Positions 46,745 to 58,339 are shown, counted from the first letter of the stretch. The stretch is 64,000 bases of DNA from Pocillopora verrucosa (GCF_036669915.1 NC_089325.1:10154231-10218230), one strand, 5' to 3'. The notes: generated from the sequence alone by a model not told the origin. Program-made: numbers and translations.

Positions 46745-46945
46745 GGCGATGAAACTATCAATGATATCTCACACCACTATAACTTGTTGTGTTTATCAAG
46801 CGGAATCGTTGGCTGTAAATTGAGACAACGAAATAGTTTTAGGTTTGTTAGATAAAAAAGGTTAAGTCAGTTACTTCCATAAATAAATAAATCCCGCCAT
46901 CATCTTCCTCCAAACAAAAATTACAATGCGATGTAACCGGTTCTA

Positions 46946-48523
46946 TAGTTCTAACAAAGATTGATTCATTTTTAATTTTGGCTTTGGAGCTTCGTAATGC
47001 GTTCGTCTACAAATTAGAAACGAAATAAACAGAAGAGAGTTTAAAACCTCAACATTTGCCAGAGAGGTTTGCCATCTAAAGCCGATCAATACAAATTCTT
47101 AACATAGAATGGGCAAAACTGCATTTCCACCCCAAAACTGTTGTCATTGAGAACAACTTCGTAATATGATCGTTCGATATTGGAATATTTGCATAGACGT
47201 CGTGGGATTCGCATCGAAGTAGGAGCCGATCGAGGAAAACAGATGGACGCAACGGAAACGTAACAACATCTTTCTCAAGAGAATAGATTAATTACCTCAT
47301 TAAATATCCTGAGGATAAAAACGAACTTTTAAAACAGGTAAACTACCAAACATCTGTGTGCAAAAATAGTTTGGGAAAACCTACCTGAAAGGCAACCTTA
47401 AATTGGACTGATCAATGTGAGAGCTAAGTCTGAGAAACTTCTTGTTGCTTTCTGTGTGCGCTTTTCTGAGTAACTTTGCCCGACGATGTTCCTAATTTCT
47501 TCTTCTGATAGCCGATTACATGTTGAAAAAGTATTTTCAAACATCAGCCTAAGCTTTAGGTTTTCGTCTTGGCTCACGTTCAAAGGTCGCTTAAGTTGAT
47601 TAACGTTGCCAGGTTCGATCACGTTCTATTGTTGTCTCGGGTAAAATGATAAATAATAAAGAAAAAAATCCCCGCATTCTTTCCTCAAAAATAATAGATA
47701 GGAAAACAAAATTATGAGTTAAAACTTATCTGCCTAGTTCTAACAAAGATTGATTCATTTTTAATTTTGGCTTTGGAGCTTCGTAATGCGTTCGTCTACA
47801 AATTAGAAACGAAATAAACAGAAGAGAGTTTAAAACCTCAACATTTGCCAGAGAGGTTTGCCATCTAAAGCCGATCAATACAAATTCTTAACATAGAATG
47901 GGCAAAACTGCATTTCCACCCCAAAACTGTTGTCATTGAGAACAACTTCGTAATATGATCGTTCGATATTGGAATATTTGCATAGACGTCGTGGGATTCG
48001 CATCGAAGTAGGAGCCGATCGAGGAAAACAGATGGACGCAACGGAAACGTAACAACATCTTTCTCAAGAGAATAGATTAATTACCTCATTAAATATCCTG
48101 AGGATAAAAACGAACTTTTAAAACAGGTAAACTACCAAACATCTGTGTGCAAAAATAGTTTGGGAAAACCTACCTGAAAGGCAACCTTAAATTGGACTGA
48201 TCAATGTGAGAGCTAAGTCTGAGAAACTTCTTGTTGCTTTCTGTGTGCGCTTTTCTGAGTAACTTTGCCCGAAGATGTTCCTTATTTCTTCTTCTGATAG
48301 CCGATTACATGTTGAAAAAGTATTTTCAAACATCAGCCTAAGCTTTAGGTTTTCGTCTTGGCTCACGTTCAAAGGTCGCTTAAGTTGATTAACGTTGCCA
48401 GGTTCGATCACGTTCTATTGTTGTCTCGGGTAAAATGATAAATAATAAAGAAAAAAATCCCCGCATTCTTTCCTCAAAAATAATAGATAGGAAAACAAAA
48501 TTATGAGATAAAACTTATCTGCC
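46946..48523. repeat. Near-identical 789-bp tandem duplication
   Basis: Copy 1 is 46946-47734 and copy 2 is 47735-48523. I see only two or three mismatches (for example cgacgatgttcctaa against cgaagatgttcctta). The unit lies upstream of the membrane gene at 45935 and contains a minus-strand stretch with a plausible donor (tttcag/gtaggt, near 47388 and 48177) that could be a 5' UTR exon. The duplicate region at 58715-59300 holds a single diverged unit. Confidence 0.9.
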
Positions 48524-49069
48524 TCTAATAAATAAACCGTTTGCTCTGGGGAATTCCAATGCACTAGTCAGTGGAAAGCCCCGCACCCCCATACCCGGGG
48601 AATGCGGGTCATTAGCGGGGGATTTTAACGGTTTTTAGTGGTCATCTTTGCCCCAGTGTGCGGGGTGTTCGATAACATTAGACACAAATAACAGCGACCG
48701 GGGACCGTTAGCGGGGCTAGCGGGGCTTTGGCGGGGATTTCGCTTTTGAATAGGCCTGCAAAGAACACTGGGAAAGCGTATGATCTCAAAATGGCGGCCG
48801 CCAACAAGAAGGTATGTACGATTTAAAATCGTGCCACATCATGCCGCCACAGCTGTTGTTAGGGATGTAAATACTTAAAGTCTGATGCATCCATACAATG
48901 TAACCAAACCCAAAGTACAACGCAACGGAGTTATGATGGGCGCCAATGCGGAGTAGGCCAGGCCCACCATCAGAATAAAGAGATGGTTTGCGAACTGGAA
49001 ATAACGAAAGGGACGAAGACCGTCAATAAGGTAAAGTACTTTGAAAACCTCGCATAGTCACCCTTCGGG
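48524..49069. other. GC-rich block with a possible orphan first exon
   Basis: 48540-48790 is far richer in CGGGG/CCCCG words than anything nearby. It ends in ATGGCGGCCGCCAACAAGAAG followed by gtatgt (48791-48813), which looks like a start codon plus a seven-codon exon and donor. No following exon was found. 48484-48562 also resembles 52297-52375. It may be an inserted promoter or CpG-island fragment, or a repeat terminus. Confidence 0.3.
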
Positions 49070-49250
49070 TTAGCACTCTTATCGCATGACTCGTGAATAG
49101 ACAGGCGCTCATAAATTAAATGACTGAGAACGGTAATTTAGAATTTATCTTTTCAGTTTCCCCGGTGATCACCAACTTGAACTCTACTGTAGACACCAAT
49201 AAAAGAGAAGCTGTGCTCTACTGTTACGCGCATCACATTACTCGTGATTG
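49070..49250 (+). pseudogene. Relic copy of the first half-exon of the last Ig domain
   Basis: The intron end and exon start of the 43859 exon recur: ttttcag/TTTCCCCGGTGATCACC at about 49151-49172, with the diverged peptide VSPVITNLNSTVDTNKREAV. Similarity is lost after the CYAH codons, before the donor. No partner exons are nearby, so it cannot form an Ig domain. Confidence 0.75.
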
Positions 49251-50167
49251 TAATGCAAGTTTCAATGGCTCTATCTCTAACCTTTGCTCGTATTCGCTTT
49301 GACCAGAATTGAATTGAAACTGAATGATGAATAATCTGAGTGCCAACGGTTTTACCTCATTATACAAATACCGTCTGGCAAAACACATCCTTTCAGGAGC
49401 CACCGTCCATATGTAAGCAATCCATGGTAAAACGAGGTTTAAGCGAATGTCTAATCATCAATCTGGCCTCAGTCATGATTTGCTTTCTACGAATTCATCC
49501 TAATAATCCTCCTTTACATGAATCAAATGTATTGACCTCTAACATATGAGTTGAACAATTCAGTTAGCACAAACTGAGCCTACTTAAATCTTTTTTTTTG
49601 TTTCAATATTTTAAAATATCCTTTCAGATTCGATATTGCTGAGCTTTGCTGAGAGATTTCAAGAAGCCAAGCTGAGTACTTTTTAATACCAGTATATTTG
49701 GAAGCTTTTGGGTGTTTGTGTAACTTCCCTTAGGTAGATATTATAGATAAAATAGAGACGCGTATTCATCAAAAACTGTGTAATGTTTTCACGTAAAACT
49801 TTCACGATCTGATTAAGAAGTTTGCCTTAACATCGACCCCATATGTATTTATGAAATGTTTCAGATAGTGCACGCGCTCATGTTGGTGGATAGGTGTTTA
49901 TAGATGAGAGTGCGCAAACACAGATGTGACGTCAAGCGTTCTTTTTTCATATATTTTAGAGAAATATTTCATAAAATCAATAGCAACTTTTTTTTCCCCT
50001 TTACGCCTAATTTTATCTTAGAACTCGAAGAATTCTCGAAGGCTTCAACTTCTCGAATTTTCCAAGTCCCCCTCATGCTTCGATGAGGCTATGTAGAAAC
50101 AGGAAAGAAACTGTAATGCTTCAATACTGTTCGACGCGCGGGCAATATTTGACGGAATCTCTCCTCC
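49251..50167. other. Intergenic, no gene recognised
   Basis: Non-coding AT-rich sequence. From about 50050 it is homologous to the region from 61817 (gcttcgatgaggctatgtag and gttcgacgcgcgggcaatat words), which is the 3' flank of the membrane gene at 62032. Confidence 0.4.
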
Positions 50168-50620
50168 CTAGGTAAGGAAAGTTTTGGGAGATGTTACTAA
50201 TAACATAACATATCTGGACAGCGCAATCACGAGAAGAAGAACTAATGTAATAAATGAGGGAACACATATCAACCGATTGAAGATTGCCTTGAGGCCGAGG
50301 AATCCTGGTATTCGTGGTAATAAGACGATGACAACGACGATAAGAATGGTTTGAGTAGCGAGCCAAAAGACTTCAAGTTCTTCTGAATACAGGAAAGCTG
50401 CATTTCTTTCACAAAGGAACGTTGAGGACTTGTCTCTGAAACACTTAACGCAACGAATAAAGTATAAACAAATCCCGATTACTTGCCAACATAGCAACAG
50501 ACTGTAGCATACTGACAGAATTTTGTCCCAAGGCAGCCTTATCTTAATCTTCGCCTCTCCAGACCTCGGTTCGGGATATGTGCACACTTTCAACAGTGGC
50601 TGGGTATCCTCCTCAGGCAT
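50168..50620 (-). pseudogene. Truncated member of the unnamed membrane-protein family
   Basis: The likely ATG is at 50618-50620 (MPEEDTQPLLKV...). The frame follows the 62032 member closely for about 150 residues through three membrane segments, then stops just after TSPKTFLT. Comparison with 61923-62389 shows that about 465 bp coding the C-terminal half and stop are deleted here: 3' flank joins mid-gene at about 50172. The remaining product would lack the LNYTQL and SFFW.KLF motifs. Confidence 0.75.
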
Positions 50621-52429
50621 CGTCGTGGCCACAAGCACTTTAAAATTACCTTCATACGGAAATAAGATATTTTTTTAGTATACTATAATTAAGTATTTCA
50701 AAATTTGAAAACTCCGTGACAACTGAGGCGAAAGCTAAAGAGAATTTCCTTCTAAAGTACCGATTCATAATTTCTTTAATGCATTGAACTCAACTGTTCC
50801 GTGGATAATTATGTTTAGGGACAGGAAGTTGGATCCAAACACTTTTGATATTTTTCAAACATGAAATATCGCTATTAGCCTTGGGTATGCTTAAGTTTTG
50901 CATATTAGAATATCAAGTATGACGTCAAACGAAACGAGCGGGTGGAATCCAGTGATTTTACTTTCCACAGTTTCCAAAAATTTAACACAGACTCCAAACT
51001 CACAAAAGTTGAGTGTTTTTCAGTGGATATGTGCGACTTCTCTACTCATATAAAGGACGCTATGAAGTTGAAGATCGTAATATCTTTTGAACAAATAGAC
51101 ATGTAGGTCATTTGCGAATAACTGATCAGTTCAGACACTTTTAAAGCCATCTGCTGAACCAGACGTTTCGTCACAGTTTGCCACGGTTTCAGTACTTTTA
51201 AACCCTACCTTCAAGCAATAAGTAAACTTAAGCATCCTTCTATAAAAATTAGATCTTAAGTCACGGTAAAAATACATAAACATTACGGTACTGCGGTTCG
51301 TTGGGAATTGAAATAGAAAGCAGCTGGCAAGTTCTTAGTCCCAATTCTTTTCCCATACCATCGAGAGGAAATTCAATTTACTTCTTATAATAATCTTGTT
51401 TACCTTTCTTCAAAAGCTTCCGTGGTCAGGTAAGCCAAAAACGGCGAAACGTCCTCGAAATGCGCGTAATAAAACGCAATGCCCTCTTCTCAGCTGATAT
51501 ACTGAGTCGCTGATCCGCTTGATGAACAGAACCGTATGATATAATATCTATTTTGCTACGCATAGGTTCAGACCACGTTGCGAAACCGAAATCGACTTCG
51601 CGCAGATAAAGAGGCGAGATAGGCAGTCTGGGAACTAGGCTTCCGCATACTTTTTCTCCGATGGCTTGTTATGTCAGGTCAGGTTGAAGCGAGCTAGTCT
51701 ATCTTGTAAGCTAAAGAGCATGAAGAAGATAAAACACAACATCCCGAATTTGACGTTCACTTTTAATGAAGCAGGATATTGCTGTACCATTAACTAACTA
51801 TTGTATGCTGGACGAAAATCATTGCAGCGGCTCATATCTCTACAGTCGACTTTAAATGTTTCTGTTACTCTAAAGGTCCCGACGATGAAAACATGTGGGA
51901 ATGATTTTTCTATCTTAGACTACAGTTATGAAAATTTATACCCCTTCTTAAGGATAGCTTAAAACACCTCCGATCGTTTGATAAATTGCTTACTCTCAGA
52001 AATAAGTATAGACATTACCCATCCGAGTGCGGTCACTTCTTCCCTGTTGACGGAGATTTTAAGTTATGACTGGTGTCAACCAAGCCCTTCCTAACGCTGT
52101 TTACCTTTTCAGCAGTGCCCACTCCAAAGGAGTTAATCTTAAGTTAATCAGTACAACTTTCGGTGACAACCTAACTATGTCAAAGACTTGTCTAAGCTAA
52201 AAAAAACTCTGTTTTAAGGTTTGATTGGTTGAATAAAAATATTTCTAACCTAGTACTTTTAGACTCTAAACTTTCCAAGACCTGGTTTATAAAAAAAATG
52301 GATAGGAAAACAAGGTTGTGAAATAAAACTCATATTCCTCCGATAAATAAACCATTTAATGGTTCTGGGGAATTCAAAAAGTCTATCCATCATCACAGTA
52401 AACGAATTCCATTATCCGGTACTAGTCCT
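50621..52429. other. Duplicated non-coding flank
   Basis: 50621 to about 51540 is homologous to 62836 to about 63790 (upstream flank of the 62032 gene). 51590-51770 is homologous to about 61560-61810, which lies on the other side of the homologous block there, so the two copies are circularly permuted. From 51780 to 52290 nothing is recognised. 52297-52375 resembles 48484-48562. Confidence 0.5.
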
Positions 52430-53005
52430 TTACACATCCTCTTTCTTCTCGGTGGAGGCTGTCAGAGGAAGACTAGACTCTAACTCAGATCCCAAGGTCT
52501 GGTCAACGTCTGCTGGAGCAGGTTCCGGGACTGGGGCTGGAACTCCTTGAGTCCTCATGTGGCTCTTCGCTACGTCCTAATCAAGGCCGCAAAGGAGAAA
52601 GGAGAAGCATCACGTTATAGTTAAGAAAAGGGCCAGTTTACCTAGCTACCTATCTGTTTGTTTGTCTGTCTGTCTATATTTATCTTTGCCTGTCCTGCTT
52701 TCAGGCAGCAGTAAAGGACTGTGACTCGTGCCAGAATATGCTATTGCTAAGACTTAATTCTGACTGTGTGCCGTTAAACACTGACAAACCTTACCTGTAT
52801 AAAGTTTGGAGCGGGACTCTCCAGGCCATGAGCCGCACTCAGCGACAGGTTCTCTGCAGGTCTGATGTAGTGTTGCAGAATGAAGAAATAGAACAGGAGT
52901 GTGATGACAGGTAGCGGAAGGATTAAGACTGATGCAGCGTATGACTGCTTTAAGCTTACCACTCCAAACATCAGAAGCTGAAACACCACTGTTGCTACAA
53001 TCATC
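52430..53005 (-). pseudogene. CSC1/OSCA-like (TMEM63-type) channel gene, last two exons only
   Basis: The minus-strand exons are 53005-52795 and 52576-52430. Exon 1 follows an acceptor (ttttccatag) and reads MIVATVVFQLLMFGVVSLKQ, then ASVLILPLPVITLLFYFFIL and HYIRPAENLSL. This is the C-terminal membrane region pattern of the RSN1_7TM/CSC1 family of osmo- or mechanosensitive cation channels. Its donor (CAG/gtaagg) joins in phase 0 to DVAKSHMRTQGVPAPVPEPA and an acidic tail ending EKKEDV-stop. All upstream exons are missing: 20 bp beyond the acceptor the sequence becomes the duplicated 3' end of the mosaic PLAT gene. It is either a gene truncated by the duplication or a gene with a giant intron extending past the window. 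Confidence 0.65.
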
Positions 53006-53311
53006 CTATGGAAAATGAAAGGAAATAGGAATGTTCAGGCTTTGTTTCACTACATTCTTTGAAGAATTTTTTGTGCGCCACTTTGGCAAAAAATGGTAAA
53101 ACCACTGAAGATCAATGAACATAAAGCGTATTCGGCTGACTCGCTTCGAGCGGGAAGACAATTTTGATTTTAACATGATTAGAGGTGTGAATCAACTCCT
53201 TTTCACCTCAATTACAGACCAGCAATGTCGGATGAGTTTCAACCGCCCTTGGACAATTTCGATTTACTGTAGGATTACATTAATCAATGTTGAAGGTTTT
53301 TTGTTGATATT

Positions 53312-53637
53312 CACCACTGTTTTGCACCCCTCCACCCTCCTCCACCACCCAATTCACCACTGTTTTGCACCCCTCCCCACCCCACCATCCTATTCACAAC
53401 TGTTTTGCACCCCTCCCCACCCCACCATCCTATTCACCTCTGTCCTGCACCCCTCCCCACCCCACCATCCTATTCACTACTGTTTTGCACTTCTCCCCAC
53501 CTCACCATCCTATTCACCACTGTTTTGCACCCCTCCCCACCCCACCATCCTATTCACCACTGTTTTGCACCCCTCCCCACCCCACCACCCTATTCGCCAC
53601 TGTTTTGTACCTCTCCAACACCCCCACCATTCTTTTT
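53312..53637. repeat. Pyrimidine-rich 40-bp minisatellite, eight units (duplicate)
   Basis: Same unit and same position before the splice acceptor as 43311-43590. Units start at 53312 (43 bp), 53355, 53395, 53435, 53475, 53515, 53555 and 53595. One unit more than copy 1 shows expansion or contraction after the duplication. Confidence 0.9.
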
Positions 53638-53643
53638 CGACAG

Positions 53644-54682
53644 ATCAGTGTCCCGCGGGTAAATTCAGTGCGGACGGGTCAGGTCCTCTGTACCGAGTCT
53701 GCCCAAAAGATACTTACCAGGACCAACCTGGAGAGACCGCGTGTAAAAACTGTGAGCATGGGACCAAGACTTTGCAATTGGCTGCGACTTCTGCAGAGGC
53801 ATGTGGCGGTAAGAGACTAATTCACTTAGACCAATGTACTTGTGAATAGACAGGTGCTTATAAATAAAATAAGAACGGTAATTTGGTATTCATCTTTTCA
53901 GTTTCCCCGGTGATCACCAGCTTGAACTCCAGTGTAGACACGAATAGTAGAGAAGCTGTGCTCGACTGTTATGCGCATGCCTCGCCAACCCCACTTGTCA
54001 GTTGGCATTTTCTGGAGGATGTTCCAAGTGAGTCGTACACAACGTTAATGTTGCTTTTGAATTTTTCCAATCAATTGATCTGCTATGTCATTGCTGCAAA
54101 GCATCCATTACACATGCGTTAGGTTTTTTTCCTTGAGAGTTTTTAATTTCAAAGAAACAATAGTTTGCAGATTATTATTTGCGTATATGGCATTAGGCTA
54201 TGGTTCAACACGTTAAAACTTTTTGATATGAATTTGGTGAGGAAGTCTTCTTCCATTTCATCTTCTTTTTCCCTTTATCGTAAATAGTCTCCATAATTTT
54301 ACAAAGCTGTCACTATTACCATTTTTGTAAAGGCTTTCATCCTCATCGCCATTGATATTGATATCATTTCAAACAAGTTCATCATCACTTGCACGACAAC
54401 TAGTTAATTTTTTTTCGTACTTTCCTTCTTCGTTCGAATCTTCGTTTATTCCTTGACTGTTCTCTTGTTCGAACTGAAATATATACAATGGCTACTCTTG
54501 TCTTTCCAGGTGACTTCCTTGGTATTCCCAAGCTCGTACAGCTGGTTAACAGTAAAGGACAACCAATTGGTACTCGCATGGTTATAAGAGTAGTCACAGA
54601 ACACAACACAGGGCGGTACGAGTGTACCGCGGTCAACCAATTCGGCCAGGACAAGGAAACCCTTGACTTGAAAGTGTCGTGA
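53644..54682 (+). pseudogene. Orphan copy of the last three coding exons of the mosaic gene
   Basis: The exons are 53644-53808 (ephrin-like Cys module), 53902-54027 and 54510-54682 (final Ig), with splice sites, frame and stop intact. No start codon, signal peptide or upstream exon accompanies them. Differences from copy 1 include Val to Ala (SADG), Ile to Thr (YECT) and Cys to Tyr (GPLYRVC in place of GPLCRVC). The last one removes one of the module's paired cysteines and fits relaxed constraint. Readthrough splicing from the main gene 9 kb upstream is conceivable and would swap the C-terminus. Confidence 0.75.
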
Positions 54683-55982
54683 TCGTGATGTAAGTGTTTT
54701 TTATGACTTATAATATACATTGCGTGCGTCTGATTGGCTGAAAACGAGTGCATTTTTCATGTAACTCGAGTGTAAATTACAAATAGTGCGCGCGCTGCCA
54801 AAATTTCATCTCTCTTTTTTGACTTTCTGTGATGCGTTTTGCACGTAAGTTATTAATAAGTAAAAATATGATTTCTCGTGCATTTTGGTGTAAAATAAGC
54901 ACTTCTATATTTTTCAAAGACTACAAATTTCACTCGCCCTATGGGTTCGTGAAATTTTGTTGTCTTTGAAAAATTTACTCGTGTTTATTAACACCAGATC
55001 GGACTCGAAATCATGTTGTTACCTATACTAATATTTATCTGTTCACGAAAATATCTGTAATATCTAGCCAAATGCGAGCACTGAATTCAGCATTTCGGTT
55101 GAATTTTGTATCATTTTTCACTGAATGCCTGAATTAGTGTTGTAAATGTTTACCAAAACTACACTACATCACCGTTTACATCAGTTCTTTCTGCTGAGGC
55201 CTTAATGGAGTCTTGATGGTTTTTTTTCTAGGTGATTTAACCAAACCCATTTAAAGACGGAAACCACAATAAACTTTTCTGTATACAAACGTTGACGACT
55301 TCAACAAAGAAATGGCGGGGAGATTTTAAATGCGCGATGTGTAATGAAGGGTGTGATAAACGTCCATAAGAAAAAAAAATTTAGTTATCTATTTTTTGAT
55401 GTTACAATAATCAAAGTTAATAAGACAAAATAATACATTGAAAATTAACTATAGACCCGCTAAAGGTGACCGTTAAACAATTTCATGTTTTCGTTTTTCT
55501 CTAGGTCAGTCATGGTTACTGGAAATTCCAAGAGCAACAACAGCGGTACAGTGTCAATGCAGCTTTATTGACTGAACACTCTTGTAACTCCTCTTACTTA
55601 CAAAATGCAATAAAGGCATGCATTCTAGAGCCACAGTCAGCTTTACTTAAGAATGTACACCTTTGAAAGAAAACTAGCTAGGTTCAAATAACATTTCGTT
55701 TTTAAACTTGCGTGAGCGCAAAATTACTTAACTCTAGTACAGGAAAAGAAAGAGGCATGACTACACTGTTTTTTAAATTGGAAAAAAATTTGTCTCCATC
55801 CTGGTAATTTATGATCTGATTGGCATGCTTATCTGGTGGTGGATCACTTGGAGAACATCCTAAGCCTACTACGTAGATGAAAAGGTACTTTGCTTTCTCC
55901 TCTTATTTCTTTTCCCTTCTTTTTTTCTTTTACCTTCCCCTGTATCATTTACATTGTTCAAGTTGCTGATCGTGGCTCCCCT

Positions 55983-56798
55983 TCATAGGAGAAATGCTTG
56001 GTGTGGCAAGTTCTCGAAGTTAGAAAGTATATTTTTGTCGTCAACAAAGAGTTTATTCCAGAAAAAGCTCAATATCCTAAGACGAAAGAAGGCCACACTT
56101 ATTTGCCGTAAGATGTCAGATGTCCTCATAACACCTGACAATTCTTCTCTTTTACCCATCTGAATCTCTTCAACTTTAAGTAACATTGCTATAAAAGACA
56201 TAACGAAACTGACCACACATTCTACAACAAAAACGAAAAGTGCTAACTTGCTTAGAACATAAAAAACACGTTTCGGGTGGTGGTATTTTAACATTTTCAA
56301 CTGTGTGTAGTTCAAAAAGCCTATTAAAAGAATTTTCACTACATAGCTCATAGAGAAAACGATTAATATCAGCATTTGCAAGGACGACTCAGAGGAAAGT
56401 GACAATGTTGTAAACCTAGAGAGAAGAACGACAGCAAGGACAATCAAGGTCCAAAACGAAGGAAGAAACTTCAGTCTATGCAAGATTTCCTTGTAACCAA
56501 GGAACTCTGGGACTTTCTGTAGAGCAGCAATAAGTATAACACCGTGAAGGCATTGCGTAGTCAACCAAGTAAGTTGCAGCACTCCTGAGTGGCGGAAGGG
56601 TGCGTCCTTGTCACACTTGAAAGTAAGAATGTGCATTTTATAGCATGTCACGCAACGCACTGCGAAAAGACCAACTCCGGCGATCTGCCACCACAGCAAT
56701 AAAGAGTAACATACTTTTAAAAGTTTGACTCCGTGTTTCTTTCCTCTTTCTATTCTTCGTTTTAGGTGTCGTGCAAGTACTTCCAAAAATGATGGCAT
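55983..56798 (-). CDS. Multi-pass membrane protein, unnamed family (member 2)
   Basis: A single-exon frame of 271 residues with ATG at 56796-56798, the duplicate of the gene at 45935. The frame is intact through all five membrane segments, and the motifs VCYSLLLWWQ, FLNYTQLKML and RLRILSFFWNKLFVDDK are kept. Many substitutions against member 1 fall at conservative positions, and small in-frame indels have been tolerated, so the copy may still be functional. The C-terminus differs (LPHQAFLL). Its upstream region is interrupted by the Penelope insertion at 57047. Confidence 0.72.
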   Translation of the reverse strand: MPSFLEVLARHLKRRIERGKKHGVKLLKVCYSLLLWWQIAGVGLFAVRCVTCYKMHILTFKCDKDAPFRHSGVLQLTWLTTQCLHGVILIAALQKVPEFLGYKEILHRLKFLPSFWTLIVLAVVLLSRFTTLSLSSESSLQMLILIVFSMSYVVKILLIGFLNYTQLKMLKYHHPKRVFYVLSKLALFVFVVECVVSFVMSFIAMLLKVEEIQMGKREELSGVMRTSDILRQISVAFFRLRILSFFWNKLFVDDKNILSNFENLPHQAFLL

Positions 56799-57032
56799 GG
56801 CGACGAAAGTAGCAATGATGTCTCACTCCATTATAACTTCTTGTGTCTATCAAGCTGAATCGTTGGCTGCAAACTAGGACAACAAAATAGTTTTACGAAT
56901 GTTAGTTAAAAAAGGTAACGAAATTACTACCACGAATAGATAAACCCCGCCATCATCTTCCTTGAAGCAAAAATCAGAATGGTTCTCTAGTTCTAACAAT
57001 GGCTTCGAAACGTCTACAAATTAGAAACGAAA

Positions 57033-57046
57033 TAAACACAAGAGAG
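57033..57046. repeat. Target-site duplication, left copy (14 bp)
   Basis: TAAACACAAGAGAG at 57033-57046 is repeated at 58701-58714, directly flanking the Penelope-like element. The uninterrupted paralogous sequence at about 47029-47042 and 47818-47831 reads taaacagaagagag once, which confirms the insertion point. Confidence 0.9.
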
Positions 57047-57120
57047 ACATGGTTTGATGCTACTCTGGTTTACAAAGTTTAATGAATGTAACCGAAGAAG
57101 TTACAATTCATAGACCCAAC

Positions 57121-57152
57121 GTTTCGACACTCCTGTCTAGTGCCTTCATCAG
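57121..57152 (-). ncRNA. Hammerhead-like ribozyme core, inverted left terminus
   Basis: Minus-strand CTGATGA, six-pair hairpin GGCACT/AGTGTC (loop AGACAGG), then GAAAC. One unpaired A lies between the core and stem II. Confidence 0.5.
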
Positions 57153-58339
57153 GGGTGATGTAAACGCTGCAACAAGAGGTCCATATATATGATCACTAAT
57201 TAGCGGCCTTTTTTCTGCGAATTTGCGGATTTCATAAGAGATAAAACTCTTAACGCTTCTGAAGAATTAATATCTTTCGACGTTGTTTCTCTCTTCACTA
57301 AAATCCCAGTTGATCTTGCCGTTAAGGTTGCGGAGGAGAGACACAGAGAAGATGCTTCCCTAGGACGAAGAACTTCTTTGCCTGTGGAGGATATTATTCA
57401 TCCACTGTCTTTTTGCCTCAAAACCACGCAATTCGCATATAACGGCACCTACTATCAACAAGTTTTTGCTGTCACTGCTAACATGGTAATATGTTTCTAA
57501 TGTCCAAGAGGCAAATGGCTATACAGAAACCTTTCTCCGTAACTGCCAAACACCAGTTACAACTGGTAACGCTCTTGATGAAAGGGAACCAGCGACTGTT
57601 TTTGCTGTTATTCCTTACATTCAGGGTGTTACGGAACCCATTAAGAGAATTTTGAATAACCACAACGTTAAAGTTGCTCAAAAACCTTTTCAGACTTTGG
57701 GGCATATTTTCGCCAAACCTAAGGATCCCGTCACGAAAGAACAACGAACCGACGCCATTTATTCTATTCCTTGCAATGATTGTGACATCGAATACTTCGG
57801 ACAGACCAAACGACAGTTTGGTACAAGTTTGAAAAAGCATCAAAAAGCGGTTTTCTTTTGCAAAAATGAAAATTCAGCTTTATCGGAGCACACATGCCTA
57901 ACTAACCATACAATTGGTTGGGATAATTCTAAAATTATCACTACTAATCGGCGTTACCACCAGCGCCTTTGTTTGGAGGCTTGGCATGTTAACTCCGCCC
58001 ACGCTCCTTTGAATCGTGACGATGGCGGTTTGCTTCCTGACGCCTATTTACACCTCGTCAGAAAAAAGGCCGCTTGTTAGTGATTATTATATAAGGACCT
58101 CTTGTTGTAGCGTTTAGATCATCCCTGAGGAAGGCACTAGACAGGAGTGTCCAAACGTTTGGTCTATGAACTGTAATTTCTTCGGTTACATTCATTAAAT
58201 CTATTAACTCCGCCCGCGCTCCTTTGAATCGTGACGATGGCGGTTTGCTTCCTGACGCCTATTTAAACCTCGTCAGAAAAAAGGCCGCTTGTTAGTGATA
58301 ATTATATAAGGACCTCTTGTTGTAGCGTTTAGGTCATCC

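Larger units (their letters stand above)
43025..47640. repeat. Segmental duplication, source or copy 1 (3' end of mosaic gene plus membrane gene)
   Basis: This matches 53027 to about 59300 with high identity after removal of the Penelope insertion there. It spans the last three coding exons of the mosaic gene, its 3' UTR intron and terminal exon, the minus-strand membrane gene at 45935, and its upstream sequence. The left boundary is abrupt (the shared word atgttcaggctttgtt). Confidence 0.9.

Noticed and set aside
47398..47622. Minus-strand 74-codon frame repeated at 48187-48411
   Set aside because: It begins at a GTG, has no recognisable domain, and both copies are part of a recent 789-bp duplication. 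At most a 5' UTR exon of the membrane gene.
57478..57843. 121-codon minus-strand frame
   Set aside because: Antisense shadow of the Penelope-like endonuclease region on the plus strand.
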